Below are positions 1 to 7,901 of a DNA stretch of 64,000 nucleotides, in pieces. Source of the stretch: Amylibacter sp. IMCC11727 (GTDB taxonomy: Bacteria; Pseudomonadota; Alphaproteobacteria; Rhodobacterales; Rhodobacteraceae). The notes below the pieces were generated by a model, which saw nothing but the letters and a program-made list of their open reading frames with translations, ran no database searches and was not told where the DNA came from. A program made the translations under genes and the position numbers. Each line of letters begins with the position of its first letter. Position 1 is the first letter of the stretch. The DNA lies in contig NZ_CP122960.1 in assembly GCF_029854195.1 (NCBI RefSeq), positions 1,494,001 through 1,558,000 on the forward strand, in the 5' to 3' direction.

Positions 1-324
1 GTTTCCGCCAAAGTTGGTGTTTTCGCCAATTACAACCCGAGGAATGCCGAATTGCAGAATTGTGCCCGTACACATCATGCAAGGACTGAGCGAAGTATAT
101 AGCGTAGTATCGCGATACGTCTTTTGACGCCCGGCCTTGCGCAGTGCGTCCATTTCACCATGCGCAATCGGATCGCCTTTTTGAACGCGTTGATTGCGCC
201 CTTGAGACACGACCGCGCCGCCTCGCGCCAATACGGATCCGATTGGGCAGCCCCCTTCGTTATACCCTGCAAGCGCCTCTTCGTAGGCCACGCGCAGCAA
301 CTTGGTGTCTTCTGAGGTCATCAT
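1..324 (-). CDS. Cytosine deaminase, yeast-type (partial, C-terminus beyond window)
   Basis: A reading frame of 108 codons is open to the window edge, starting at ATG 324 (a second ATG is at 321). It carries the zinc-deaminase signature HGEMDAL followed about 30 residues later by SPCMMC, that is HxE plus PCxxC. The stretch around TTLYTSLSPCMMCTG and the ending VIGENTNFGG resemble fungal cytosine deaminase (FCY1 family) more than the tRNA deaminase TadA. The family hydrolyses cytosine, or related bases, to uracil and ammonia in the cytoplasm. The start lies 1 base after the stop of the upstream deacetylase gene and has an AAAGGACC ribosome-binding site, so it is the last visible gene of the transporter operon. 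The true substrate is uncertain. It could be another base or a cyclic ureide imported by the adjacent ABC transporter. Confidence 0.8.
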   Translation of the reverse strand, partial: MMTSEDTKLLRVAYEEALAGYNEGGCPIGSVLARGGAVVSQGRNQRVQKGDPIAHGEMDALRKAGRQKTYRDTTLYTSLSPCMMCTGTILQFGIPRVVIGENTNFGGN

Positions 325-325
325 G

Positions 326-1219
326 TCAGGGTCCTTTCGTCAGGATCGGCGCATCATAGTAAGGCAGGTGTTCCACACTCGGATGCCACATTCCTTCTTT
401 TTGCAGCTTGTCCATATGATCGGCAATTTCGTCCAACGTTGCAAACCAAACATCTTTTTCCAGCTTGGTTTTTTCGATCCAAGCTTCCACCTGTTTCCAG
501 CGTGCCAGTCGTCCCGTCAAAAACGGATGGATAATCAGCATAAAGAACCCGCCAGCATCATACTGGGCGTCGAATTCTTCCCAAAAACCCGCCAAACCTT
601 GGGACGGGCCGCGCACTGGCATCATATATCCGATTTCATCGTAATGGGCGAACTGTGGCCAATCATCGGTGCCCCAATGGACCGGCATTTCGTAAAGCGC
701 GCCTTTGGCCGTTTGTACCTGATAGGGGATATCATCTGCCATCATCGAACTGTCGTATCGCATGTTGTGCTCGATCATCAGATCAACCACCTCATCCGTG
801 ATGTTATAAACGGGCGCACGATATCCCCGTGGCGCTTGCCCGCAAATCCGCTGATGCACATCTAATGTGCGTTCAAACCACTCTCGCTGGCTGCCACGGG
901 TTTTTATTGGGTCTTCGTGTAAATATCCGTGATGCCCTATCTCATGACCCGCTTTTAGTATTGAGTCCGCCACATCGGGATAGGTTTCCAAGCACCAGCC
1001 AGGGATGAAAAATGATTGTTTCAGCTCTAACCGTTTGTATGTGTCGAGTATGCGCGGCAAGGCAACCAATGGCCCATATCGCCCCATAGAAATGGGATAC
1101 AACCGGTCTCTGCTGTCTTCTGGCTTTGCGATATGGATCAGGCTATCCGCATCCATATCAAACGTGATTGCAACCGCACATTTGGCGCCATTGGGCCAAG
1201 GGATTGGGTTTCGGATCAC
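326..1219 (-). CDS. Polysaccharide deacetylase family protein (NodB/PuuE-like)
   Basis: This is a 297-residue protein of the CE4/NodB fold. Visible motifs are the first strand TFDMDADS (residues about 19-26), GHEIGHHGYLHED (about 91-103) and RAPVYN (about 124-129), in the order usual for the family. The length and the DMDAD motif fit the allantoinase-like PuuE branch as well as amidohydrolytic deacetylases, so hydrolysis of a C-N bond in a small molecule is as likely as action on a polymer. No signal peptide is seen, which favours a cytoplasmic small-molecule role. It starts with GTG preceded by AAGGTGG. It lies 9 bases after the ATPase gene and 1 base before the cytosine deaminase gene, implying co-transcription with the transporter. 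The exact substrate is unknown. Confidence 0.75.
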   Translation of the reverse strand: MIRNPIPWPNGAKCAVAITFDMDADSLIHIAKPEDSRDRLYPISMGRYGPLVALPRILDTYKRLELKQSFFIPGWCLETYPDVADSILKAGHEIGHHGYLHEDPIKTRGSQREWFERTLDVHQRICGQAPRGYRAPVYNITDEVVDLMIEHNMRYDSSMMADDIPYQVQTAKGALYEMPVHWGTDDWPQFAHYDEIGYMMPVRGPSQGLAGFWEEFDAQYDAGGFFMLIIHPFLTGRLARWKQVEAWIEKTKLEKDVWFATLDEIADHMDKLQKEGMWHPSVEHLPYYDAPILTKGP

Positions 1220-1228
1220 GAGGCCACC

Positions 1229-2314
1229 TTACATTTCCGCCAGCAAATGGGCGCTTTTTGCATCCCAGCTTAGCCAGATGTCTTGGCTTGGCTGCAAATC
1301 AAACTTGGAAAGTTCGCGTTCTTGCATCTGCACTTTAAACTCGTGTCCGCTTTCGTCTTCTAAAAACAGGGTAACCATGGAGCCGACGAATTCTTCGGAA
1401 ATCAGCTTACACCGCACGATGTTTTCGGCTGTTGGTTTATCCCACGACAAATGCACCAAGTCCGCAGAAATCACAAAGGTCGCATCTTGACCTTGGCTCA
1501 GACTCTTCCCTTCAGAATCCAGTGTGAAAACACCAGATGGCGTTTCAATATGCGCGGTTGTATCTGCGATCTTAGACACCGTGCCTGACAGGATGTTATT
1601 GCGCCCGACGAACTCTGCGACGAATTGGTTCTGCGGTGCGCGGTAGATGTCTTTGGGAGTTCCAACTTGCGCAATCTCGCCGTTGCCCATGATGACAACA
1701 CGATCCGCCATTGCAAAAGCCTCTGACTGGGAGTGGGTGACATACACAAAGGTAATGCCCAACTCTTTTTGCAGCTGCACCAATACCGCCTGCATACGAA
1801 TTACCAAATGCGCATCAAGCGCGGACAAAGGTTCGTCCAACAACAGGATTTTGGGTTCCAGCACCAAAGAGCGAGCCAAGGCCACCCGTTGTTTCTGTCC
1901 ACCAGACAACGTTGATACGTTGCGATTTTCAAATTCCAAGATGCCAAGCTTTTCTAGCCAGACAAGCGCACGTTTCTTACGCTCTTCTTTGTCGACCCCG
2001 CGCATTTTGAGCCCGAACTCAACGTTTTCGCGCGCGGTCAAAAAAGGGAATAGGGCCAAGGACTGCCATACAAGGGGCGTGTCGCGTTTATGCGGCTCCA
2101 CATCGTTCATGACTTGGCCGTTCATGCGAATTTCACCGATTGATGGTGCTTCTAGCCCCGCCAGCATCCGCAGCGTCGTGGTTTTGCCACAGCCAGATGG
2201 GCCCATGATTGCCAGAAACTCACCCTCATAAATATCGAGGTTGATTTCTTTAACCGCCACAAAAGTCCCAAAGTGCTTTTGGACTTTATCAATGACAACA
2301 AGAGGTTCGGACAT
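1229..2314 (-). CDS. ABC transporter ATP-binding protein, PotA-like
   Basis: This 361-residue ATPase belongs to the spermidine/putrescine (PotA) group. Walker A is GPSGCGKTTT (about 38-47), the signature is LSGGQKQRVALARS (about 137-150) and Walker B is KILLLDEPLSALD (about 155-167). The C-terminal third (about 240-361) is the TOBE-type regulatory domain usual in PotA/FbpC proteins. It energises the two permeases encoded just upstream (2-base gap to the PotC-like gene). The binding protein of the operon suggests a polyamine-like or other small cationic or nitrogenous substrate. The substrate cannot be read from the ATPase. The linked deaminase and deacetylase-like amidohydrolase hint at a nitrogen compound such as a base or ureide. 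Confidence 0.9.
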   Translation of the reverse strand: MSEPLVVIDKVQKHFGTFVAVKEINLDIYEGEFLAIMGPSGCGKTTTLRMLAGLEAPSIGEIRMNGQVMNDVEPHKRDTPLVWQSLALFPFLTARENVEFGLKMRGVDKEERKKRALVWLEKLGILEFENRNVSTLSGGQKQRVALARSLVLEPKILLLDEPLSALDAHLVIRMQAVLVQLQKELGITFVYVTHSQSEAFAMADRVVIMGNGEIAQVGTPKDIYRAPQNQFVAEFVGRNNILSGTVSKIADTTAHIETPSGVFTLDSEGKSLSQGQDATFVISADLVHLSWDKPTAENIVRCKLISEEFVGSMVTLFLEDESGHEFKVQMQERELSKFDLQPSQDIWLSWDAKSAHLLAEM

Positions 2315-2316
2315 GT

Positions 2317-3111
2317 TTAGGTGCCTTTCATTTGGCGGCTAACAAAAAAGACTTGCGCCAAGATAACGAGGGTCATGGAGATCAAGAATACAAACGTACC
2401 GATGGCGTTGACTTGAGGGTCGATGTTGCCCTGAACAATTTCAAGAATTGCCACTGGCAGCGTTTTGTTCAGCCCTGAGACAAACCACGACACGGCAAAT
2501 TCATCGAACGATACCGCCGCGGACAAACACAGCGCAGAGATGATCGACGGTTTGCAAAACGGAATAATGACATAACGCATTGTGGCCCATTCGGTCCCGC
2601 CAAGATTCCAGGACGCAGATTCAAGATCAGGGTCCATCTGGTTCAAACGCAACCGAATGACCGCCATCGCAAAGGGGGCGCACAAAACGCTATGGGCAAG
2701 GATGATGGACCACAGCTGTCCTGACATCCCGATTTTTGACAACCACGCCAGCATGGCCAGCGCCATGATGATCAATGGAATGGTCGGGGGCAACAGGATC
2801 AGAGCAAGGTAAGGCCCTTTGAATTTGAAATTATACCGATAATCGGAATAGGCCGTACAAAACCCCAAAATAGTTGCAATCACAGCGGTGGAGCTGGACA
2901 CGATCAAACTGTTCAATGCCGCCTGCCAGATGTCAGGGTCGTTTAGAACCTTCACGTACCACTGTGTCGAAAACTCACCCAAAGGAATGGTCGGAAACCG
3001 CTGCGAGTTGAACGAAAAGACAACGCTAAAGAAGATCGGCGCGAATACGAATACGAAAATCAGTATTACGTAAATCGACAAAGAGAAATTTAAGGCGCGA
3101 TTGGATTTCAT
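2317..3111 (-). CDS. ABC transporter permease, PotC-like
   Basis: A 264-residue inner-membrane permease with about six hydrophobic segments. The cytoplasmic EAA-type loop is visible near residue 165 (ESASWNLGGTEWATMRYVIIP), the contact site for the ATPase. It is of the PotC/PotI type and forms a heterodimeric channel with the PotB-like protein. Its start overlaps the stop of the upstream permease gene by 4 bases (ATGA), implying translational coupling. The downstream ATPase gene begins 2 bases after its stop. Confidence 0.88.
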   Translation of the reverse strand: MKSNRALNFSLSIYVILIFVFVFAPIFFSVVFSFNSQRFPTIPLGEFSTQWYVKVLNDPDIWQAALNSLIVSSSTAVIATILGFCTAYSDYRYNFKFKGPYLALILLPPTIPLIIMALAMLAWLSKIGMSGQLWSIILAHSVLCAPFAMAVIRLRLNQMDPDLESASWNLGGTEWATMRYVIIPFCKPSIISALCLSAAVSFDEFAVSWFVSGLNKTLPVAILEIVQGNIDPQVNAIGTFVFLISMTLVILAQVFFVSRQMKGT

Positions 3112-3968
3112 CTGCTTGCTTTCTTACGATAGGCCAGCGCAATGCCTGCGAATGCGACAGCAAACAGCGTTACCATCATCATAATCGCAACCACCGCGGC
3201 GCGTGGCCACTGCTGGCCAGATTTCGTTGTGTCCAAGATCAGGATCGGCAGCGTCGGTTCCTGTGATCCACCCAGATAGAAGGGGGCCACAAAGTCGCCG
3301 AACGACAGGATAAAGCAAAAGATGGCCGCTACGATCAAACCAGTTTTTGACAGCGGAATAATGACACGCCAGATGGTGGCCAGCGGTTTACACCCAAGGT
3401 TCCGCGCAGCCTCGATCAAGGTTTTGTCGATGTTCGCCATGGTCACGGTTTGCAAAATTACAACCAAGGGCAAAGTCAGCGTCATATACCCGACCAGCGT
3501 CCCAAAGTTTGTGTTCAACATAGTGTATGGACCAAGCCCGAGGTACGACAACAGCGCATTCACAACGCCTTGTTCAGACAGAATAACGAACCACGAAAAT
3601 GTTCTGACCAGATAGCTGGTAAAAAAGGGAATAATCAAAAGAAAAATGGCCCAGCGGCGTGTGGTTTCACTGGCTTTAAAGGCAAGCGTGAACGCGGCAG
3701 GGAAGGCCAGACACATGGCCAGAATCGTCGAAAATGTCGCGATCATAACCGTGTAGAAGTAACTGTCCCAAAAGTAGTTTCGCGACAGCATCTTTGACCA
3801 ATTCACGAATTCAAACGCTTCGGTCATACGATAGTTCTTCACAAGGAAAAACGACATCGCGATCATGAAAACTACGGGGCCAACAAAGAACAGCATCTGC
3901 CAGATAATGATCGGCAAACGCCACGTCAGCGCGTAAATGTTTATCTTTCGGGCAGGTTTAGTGGACAT
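3108..3968 (-). CDS. ABC transporter permease, PotB-like
   Basis: A 286-residue permease with several membrane segments and an EAA-type loop near residues 185-205 (IEAARNLGCKPLATIWRVII). It pairs with the PotC-like permease. It is separated from the binding-protein gene by 64 bases that hold a strong hairpin with a T-tract. Its message is therefore probably made at a lower level than that of the binding protein. The start ATG at 3968 has GGAG about 11 bases upstream. Confidence 0.88.
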   Translation of the reverse strand: MSTKPARKINIYALTWRLPIIIWQMLFFVGPVVFMIAMSFFLVKNYRMTEAFEFVNWSKMLSRNYFWDSYFYTVMIATFSTILAMCLAFPAAFTLAFKASETTRRWAIFLLIIPFFTSYLVRTFSWFVILSEQGVVNALLSYLGLGPYTMLNTNFGTLVGYMTLTLPLVVILQTVTMANIDKTLIEAARNLGCKPLATIWRVIIPLSKTGLIVAAIFCFILSFGDFVAPFYLGGSQEPTLPILILDTTKSGQQWPRAAVVAIMMMVTLFAVAFAGIALAYRKKASR

Positions 3969-3983
3969 TCAACTATTGGCTCC

Positions 3984-4016
3984 AAAAAAGGTGGGCGGCA
4001 AAACATCCGCCCACCT
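3984..4016 (-). terminator. Intra-operon terminator/attenuator after binding-protein gene
   Basis: On the minus strand a 10-bp perfect stem (AGGTGGGCGG pairing with CCGCCCACCT, loop 8 nt) is followed by six T. This is a textbook intrinsic terminator placed between the solute-binding protein gene and the permease genes. Partial read-through would give the usual excess of binding protein over membrane components. Confidence 0.8.
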
Positions 4017-4032
4017 GTGTTAGGTTTTTACA

Positions 4033-5172
4033 TCAGGAGTTTTTGTACTCTGACCAATAGTCGTTCCAATCTTCCAAAGACTGCTGCTTTGGAATGTCGC
4101 GGTAGTGGATGCGACCTTCGTTGATCAACGCGATTGGATCATTGGACATGCCGTCCATCTGATGAGACCGCTTCGCCTCTTTCGGATCCGCTTCGATCAA
4201 TGCGGCACGACCGCCTTTGGTCACACAGAAACCAGGGTAGGCTGCCATTTGCGCAGACTTCACCTGACCTGCTGGAGACAGCATGTACTGGATGAATTTG
4301 TTCACGATGTCAGCTTTGTCGCTGCCTTTGCCGATGGAATAGCTTTCAGTGAACTGAATGCCGCCTTCTTTCGGGATAACAGAACCAACAGGCGCGCCAT
4401 CTTTTTCCAGAACACCTGTGATCCAGTCACCAATGCCGCACATAGCGAGCATTTCACCGTTTTTCAGGCCGTTGAATGTGCCGCCGTAGTCAAAGAAACC
4501 ACCAACTTGCGGGCGCAAGCTCGATGTTGTTTCCTGAACCGCAGACCATGCTGCGTCGTCCAAATCCCACAGACCTGCACCATTGCCGTTATAAAGGCTC
4601 ATCATGCCCAAAGTGGGCAAGTGCCAGTCAAAGTGACCAACTTTACCCGCAATTTCGGGCTTCCAGAAGCAAGAGTAGCTTTGTGCTTCTTCTTCGGAAA
4701 TCGCGTTCTTGTTGTAGGATACGCCCAAGTGCCCACCACGAACCATCATGGAGTACAGTTTGTCATCGGCCCAGTGACCTGGGAACTTTGTAAAGTCTTC
4801 GTGCAGCATATCGTCAAACGGATAATCCGCAGGGTTCAGCTCTTCGATGTAACCCGCTGCGTTCAACTGCTGAACGAATTCGCCATCAGACAGAATGACG
4901 TCATATGTGCCAGGAGGCGACTGCGCGATCAGCGCCATCATGTTGTCGCCGCCCGCGTAATATTTCGGTACAAACTTAACGTTGTTTGCCGCTTCAAACT
5001 CCCCAACGACATCCTGTTCACCATGCCCGTACCATGCCAGCATGTTAATCTCGGTGGTTGACGCCCATGCGCGACCCACAAATGGGGCGGTCAGCGCAAC
5101 CGCACTCGCACCCGTCAACACCTGACGGCGCGTTGGCACACCAAGCACTTTGGTTTTTACATCTTTTGTCAT
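4033..5172 (-). CDS. Periplasmic solute-binding protein, PotD-like, Tat-exported
   Basis: A 379-residue extracellular binding protein of ABC family 1. The N-terminus has a twin-arginine signal (TRRQVLTGASA, Arg15-Arg16) ending near GRAWA at about residue 37. The mature start EINMLAWYGHGEQDVV is typical of PotD/PotF-like proteins. It should capture the substrate in the periplasm and deliver it to the permeases downstream. The start is supported by GGGAGA 8 bases upstream. It is the first gene of the transporter operon after the LysR gene. A 154-base gap upstream holds a 19-bp dyad that may be its operator. The ligand is unknown; polyamines are the family default. Confidence 0.88.
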   Translation of the reverse strand: MTKDVKTKVLGVPTRRQVLTGASAVALTAPFVGRAWASTTEINMLAWYGHGEQDVVGEFEAANNVKFVPKYYAGGDNMMALIAQSPPGTYDVILSDGEFVQQLNAAGYIEELNPADYPFDDMLHEDFTKFPGHWADDKLYSMMVRGGHLGVSYNKNAISEEEAQSYSCFWKPEIAGKVGHFDWHLPTLGMMSLYNGNGAGLWDLDDAAWSAVQETTSSLRPQVGGFFDYGGTFNGLKNGEMLAMCGIGDWITGVLEKDGAPVGSVIPKEGGIQFTESYSIGKGSDKADIVNKFIQYMLSPAGQVKSAQMAAYPGFCVTKGGRAALIEADPKEAKRSHQMDGMSNDPIALINEGRIHYRDIPKQQSLEDWNDYWSEYKNS

Positions 5173-5308
5173 TCTTAATCTCCCTGTTGCAGCGCGGCCC
5201 TTAGCAACGAAACAATCGTTTTACGTATGCGAACGCTGGCCAAGCGCCCTGAGTGAAAGAATGCTATTGGAAGAAAATCACGATTGGAAATTTATGGTTT
5301 ATATGGCG

Positions 5309-5327
5309 GCATTAAGAATCTTAATGC
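5309..5327. promoter_or_regulatory. Perfect 9-bp dyad upstream of transporter operon
   Basis: GCATTAAGA and TCTTAATGC flank a single central A, giving a perfect 19-bp dyad about 137 bases before the binding-protein start and touching the stop codon of the LysR gene. With a 1-nt centre it is more likely a protein-binding site than a hairpin. The neighbouring LysR protein is the natural candidate ligand, although the classic LysR box (T-N11-A) is not exactly matched. Confidence 0.5.
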
Positions 5328-6208
5328 TATTTTGCAGGGGTGGCAGATCGCTTCACAAATGTCTGTTCAATCTGGTCAATGATCGTATAACCAGCCGAGC
5401 CAATCTGCGCCTGACGCGCGAATAGTCCAATGTGCAAAGGCTCTAACGTCGGCAATCCATCTGCGGCGGATAAACTGCGAATGCCTTGTTTTAGCGTGGG
5501 TTCTGTGAGGCAGGAAAATCCCAATCCGTCATTAATCGCTTTTTGCAGCGCGCCAATCCCGGGACTAGAAAATGCAATGCGCCATTGTAACCCCGCCAGC
5601 TTCAGCGCGGTGGTCATTCGGTCCCGATAAACACAGCCATGCGGGTGTACCACCAAAGGAATCGCAGTGTTTTTTGGCAGATCAAAACCTGCGGGCCCAA
5701 CCCATGTGGGTTCTTCCTGCCAGTGTTGGAACAAAAACTGCTGATCGTCCCCTTCAAACAAGGCAACAGCAATATCGATTTCGTTTTTATGCAACAATTC
5801 CAAAAGGTTCTTGGACAGATCACATCGGATTTCAATATGCAGGGTCGGGTTGTCTTTGATGACTTTGGTCAACTTGGATTGCAGCAGATCAACCGCATAA
5901 TCCACGGGCAGCCCAATGCGGACCAGAGTGCCTTTGGTCGGTGGTTCAAAATGTGCAATCGCCAGATCATTCAATCGCAATATCTGCCGCGCATATACCG
6001 CCAGTGACTCACCTTGTTCTGTCAGCGATACTTCTTTGCCCACCCGCACAATCAACTTGTGGCCAACAAGCCGTTCCAAACGCTGTACCTGCAATGTGAT
6101 CGCCGGCTGCGTGCGCCCCAAAATATCGGCCGCGCGGGTAAAGCCCTCAACCTCTACAACGGTCACAAAGGTGCGCAAAAGATCAGTGGGAAGGTTCGTA
6201 ATTCTCAT
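5327..6208 (-). CDS. LysR-family transcriptional regulator
   Basis: A 293-residue regulator from ATG 6208. An upstream in-frame TTG at 6265 would add 19 residues that do not fit the family. The N-terminal helix-turn-helix (about residues 4-62) is clear: LRTFVTVVEVEGFTRAADIL, then GRTQPAITLQVQRLE. A periplasmic-binding-protein-like effector domain fills the rest. It lies directly upstream of, and in the same direction as, the PotD-like operon, so it most likely controls that transporter and the linked deaminase. Its own transcription begins just below the terminator of the phosphoribosyltransferase operon. The inducer is unknown. Confidence 0.88.
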   Translation of the reverse strand: MRITNLPTDLLRTFVTVVEVEGFTRAADILGRTQPAITLQVQRLERLVGHKLIVRVGKEVSLTEQGESLAVYARQILRLNDLAIAHFEPPTKGTLVRIGLPVDYAVDLLQSKLTKVIKDNPTLHIEIRCDLSKNLLELLHKNEIDIAVALFEGDDQQFLFQHWQEEPTWVGPAGFDLPKNTAIPLVVHPHGCVYRDRMTTALKLAGLQWRIAFSSPGIGALQKAINDGLGFSCLTEPTLKQGIRSLSAADGLPTLEPLHIGLFARQAQIGSAGYTIIDQIEQTFVKRSATPAK

Positions 6209-6273
6209 CAGAACACTATAAATAAATGATATGACAAAGGAAGCATGATTTAGATTTAATATCAAATGGCCTA

Positions 6274-6315
6274 AAACTCAAACGAGCGGCCGCTGAACAA
6301 TTCAGGGCCGCTCGT
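6274..6315 (-). terminator. Intrinsic terminator after phosphoribosyltransferase gene
   Basis: A 10-bp perfect stem (ACGAGCGGCC with GGCCGCTCGT) has a 14-nt loop that can itself pair (CTGAA/TTCAG). A T-rich stretch follows on the minus strand. It lies 28 bases beyond the stop of the phosphoribosyltransferase gene and separates that unit from the LysR gene. Confidence 0.8.
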
Positions 6316-6342
6316 AAAACGCGTAAGTGACGTAATTTACAC

Positions 6343-6963
6343 TTACTTTGGAAACGCCATTTCTGGCTTATAGGTCTTAAAGCTCTCTAGGTATTGAGCA
6401 TTAGCCTGATCTTGCCATTTGGTGTTCTGTTGAATGGCTGTAACGCATTTGTATTTCTTGCGATACTCAGCCGTGTTTTCATTGTCTTCCATGACAACCG
6501 CAACCATGCCTGCAACAATGCCGCCTTGCTGTTCAACCAACTGAACAGCGCCGTGCATTGTGCCGCCGGTTTCGACCCACTGATCCACCAAAAGGACCCG
6601 TGTGCCGGGGGCATAGGCAGGATAACGCATTTCCATGCTTTGAGTCTGACCAGAATAGTTTGTCATCGCTGCGCTGTCTGTATCAACGCACAGTTTGCCC
6701 GCTTTGCGGATAGGCAGGAACCCACAGCCGATCCGCGTGGCAATGCCAGACGCCAATACGAAACCCATAGCATCCAAACCTGCGACCACGTCCACCTCGT
6801 CTGGGTTAATTTCTGCGCACAAATCATCCAACAGATCGTGGAACGCATCGCCGTTGATGTAGATTGATGTTGGGTCCAACCACGCGAACTTATCGCCCTT
6901 CGTGTTTGGGGCCATAATCGAAAAGTACCAGCGATCGTCTCTTGGGCCTTTATCAATAGTCAT
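6343..6963 (-). CDS. Phosphoribosyltransferase (adenine PRTase-like) with unusual PRPP loop
   Basis: A 206-residue type I phosphoribosyltransferase. The PRPP-binding region reads VLLVDQWVETGGTM (about residues 119-132). Usual family members have VLIVDDLLATGGT, so the second acidic residue of the loop is Gln here. The N-terminal half holds the AGLDAMGFVLASGIA segment typical of adenine/xanthine enzymes. The family joins a nucleobase to PRPP to make a nucleotide. It is preceded by the BtpA-like gene (12-base gap), forming a two-gene unit closed by a strong terminator. Pairing with a sugar-phosphate-type barrel suggests a specialised salvage or modification step instead of routine adenine salvage. 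Substrate specificity is not predictable. Confidence 0.75.
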   Translation of the reverse strand: MTIDKGPRDDRWYFSIMAPNTKGDKFAWLDPTSIYINGDAFHDLLDDLCAEINPDEVDVVAGLDAMGFVLASGIATRIGCGFLPIRKAGKLCVDTDSAAMTNYSGQTQSMEMRYPAYAPGTRVLLVDQWVETGGTMHGAVQLVEQQGGIVAGMVAVVMEDNENTAEYRKKYKCVTAIQQNTKWQDQANAQYLESFKTYKPEMAFPK

Positions 6964-6975
6964 AATTTCCGCTCC

Positions 6976-7713
6976 TTAGCTTTGAATTACAGTCATAAGT
7001 TTTTGCAGGCGGGCAGGGTCGATATTGTAGAAATCCCCATCAAAATTAATCCCTGTTGCCACCATGAATAGGTCAACATCCGCTGCATAATCGTGTGCGT
7101 TTTCTGGCGTAATACCAGATGCGAGCCCCAAGGCGGTATCGCCGCAGTTTTCACGAAATGTCTTGATCTTGCCCACATCTGCTGCATGCCCCGTTGCCAC
7201 GCCAGACGTGACAACGATGTCCATATGATCGCAGGCCAACTGGGCGCTATATCCATAAGTGCTCGGATCAGTTTCGCGCTGCTTTTTAAAAGCCGTCCCA
7301 CCAATATAAAGCCCGTTCCACCCGCTGGCATCCCGTGCGGCCGTAATGCGCTGTGCATCCTCTTGGTCGTCTTCGGCGCGCCGCTCGTCTATACAGGCAT
7401 CATCCGCCCAATAGCCGTCCACCTGCACGCCATCCGCTTGCAACTCTCCCAAAATTGGAAAAGCGAACTCGCCAGTCACTGCAAGAAAATTCACGCCAAT
7501 CCAATAGTCAGGATAAGCGGCGCGAATGCTACGAATGATCGGAACCAGTTTTTCTTTTTCAAAATCGTGGTTGATCAAAAAGACGCCAGGGCAACCACCG
7601 GCGATGGCCGCATCAATGTTCCGCGCGGCTTGATCGTGATCCAAAACGTGAATAACGGGCAGGACGATTGGGTCTTTGCTTCCAAATTTCGTGTGAAATT
7701 CGTCTCGTTTCAT
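6976..7713 (-). CDS. BtpA/SgcQ-like TIM-barrel protein
   Basis: A 245-residue protein from ATG 7713, chosen because AGGAAAG lies just upstream; the longer frame to 7821 has no such site. The sequence reads as a TIM barrel: VLPVIHVLD at the start, GCPGVFLINHDFE near residue 45, IGVNFLAV, ADGVQVDGYW, and a phosphate-binding-like end GLASGITPENAHDYA then DLFMVATGINFDGDF. This resembles the BtpA/SgcQ group, whose biochemical function is mostly unsettled. It is co-transcribed with the phosphoribosyltransferase 12 bases downstream, so both probably act on the same base or sugar-phosphate compound. Assignment to BtpA itself is tentative. Confidence 0.6.
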   Translation of the reverse strand: MKRDEFHTKFGSKDPIVLPVIHVLDHDQAARNIDAAIAGGCPGVFLINHDFEKEKLVPIIRSIRAAYPDYWIGVNFLAVTGEFAFPILGELQADGVQVDGYWADDACIDERRAEDDQEDAQRITAARDASGWNGLYIGGTAFKKQRETDPSTYGYSAQLACDHMDIVVTSGVATGHAADVGKIKTFRENCGDTALGLASGITPENAHDYAADVDLFMVATGINFDGDFYNIDPARLQKLMTVIQS

Positions 7714-7821
7714 CTCGTGTCTTTCCTGCACTTCAAGGTCTGCGTATAGCCTAGAGACAATCCCAACATGAGAAAAATTTATTATTCTAATAAACGCATA
7801 AGTGCGAAAAATAGCTTTCAA

Positions 7822-7882
7822 AACTAAAACGCCACTGCTTCAGCAATGCGCCCTATAAGGGGCAAGGCATCAACAGTGGCGT
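7822..7882 (-). terminator. Intrinsic terminator after hydroxyquinol dioxygenase operon
   Basis: A 9-bp stem (ACGCCACTG with CAGTGGCGT) closes a loop containing a smaller GCCC/GGGC hairpin. A T-rich run follows on the minus strand. It lies 20 bases beyond the dioxygenase stop, at the end of the long aromatic operon. Confidence 0.75.
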
Positions 7883-7901
7883 AAAACTGAATGACGTTGA
7901 T

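Noticed and set aside
4105..5061. Long plus-strand open frame of 318 codons opposite the PotD-like gene
   Set aside because: It is antisense to a clearly recognisable binding protein and has no family features or ribosome-binding site.
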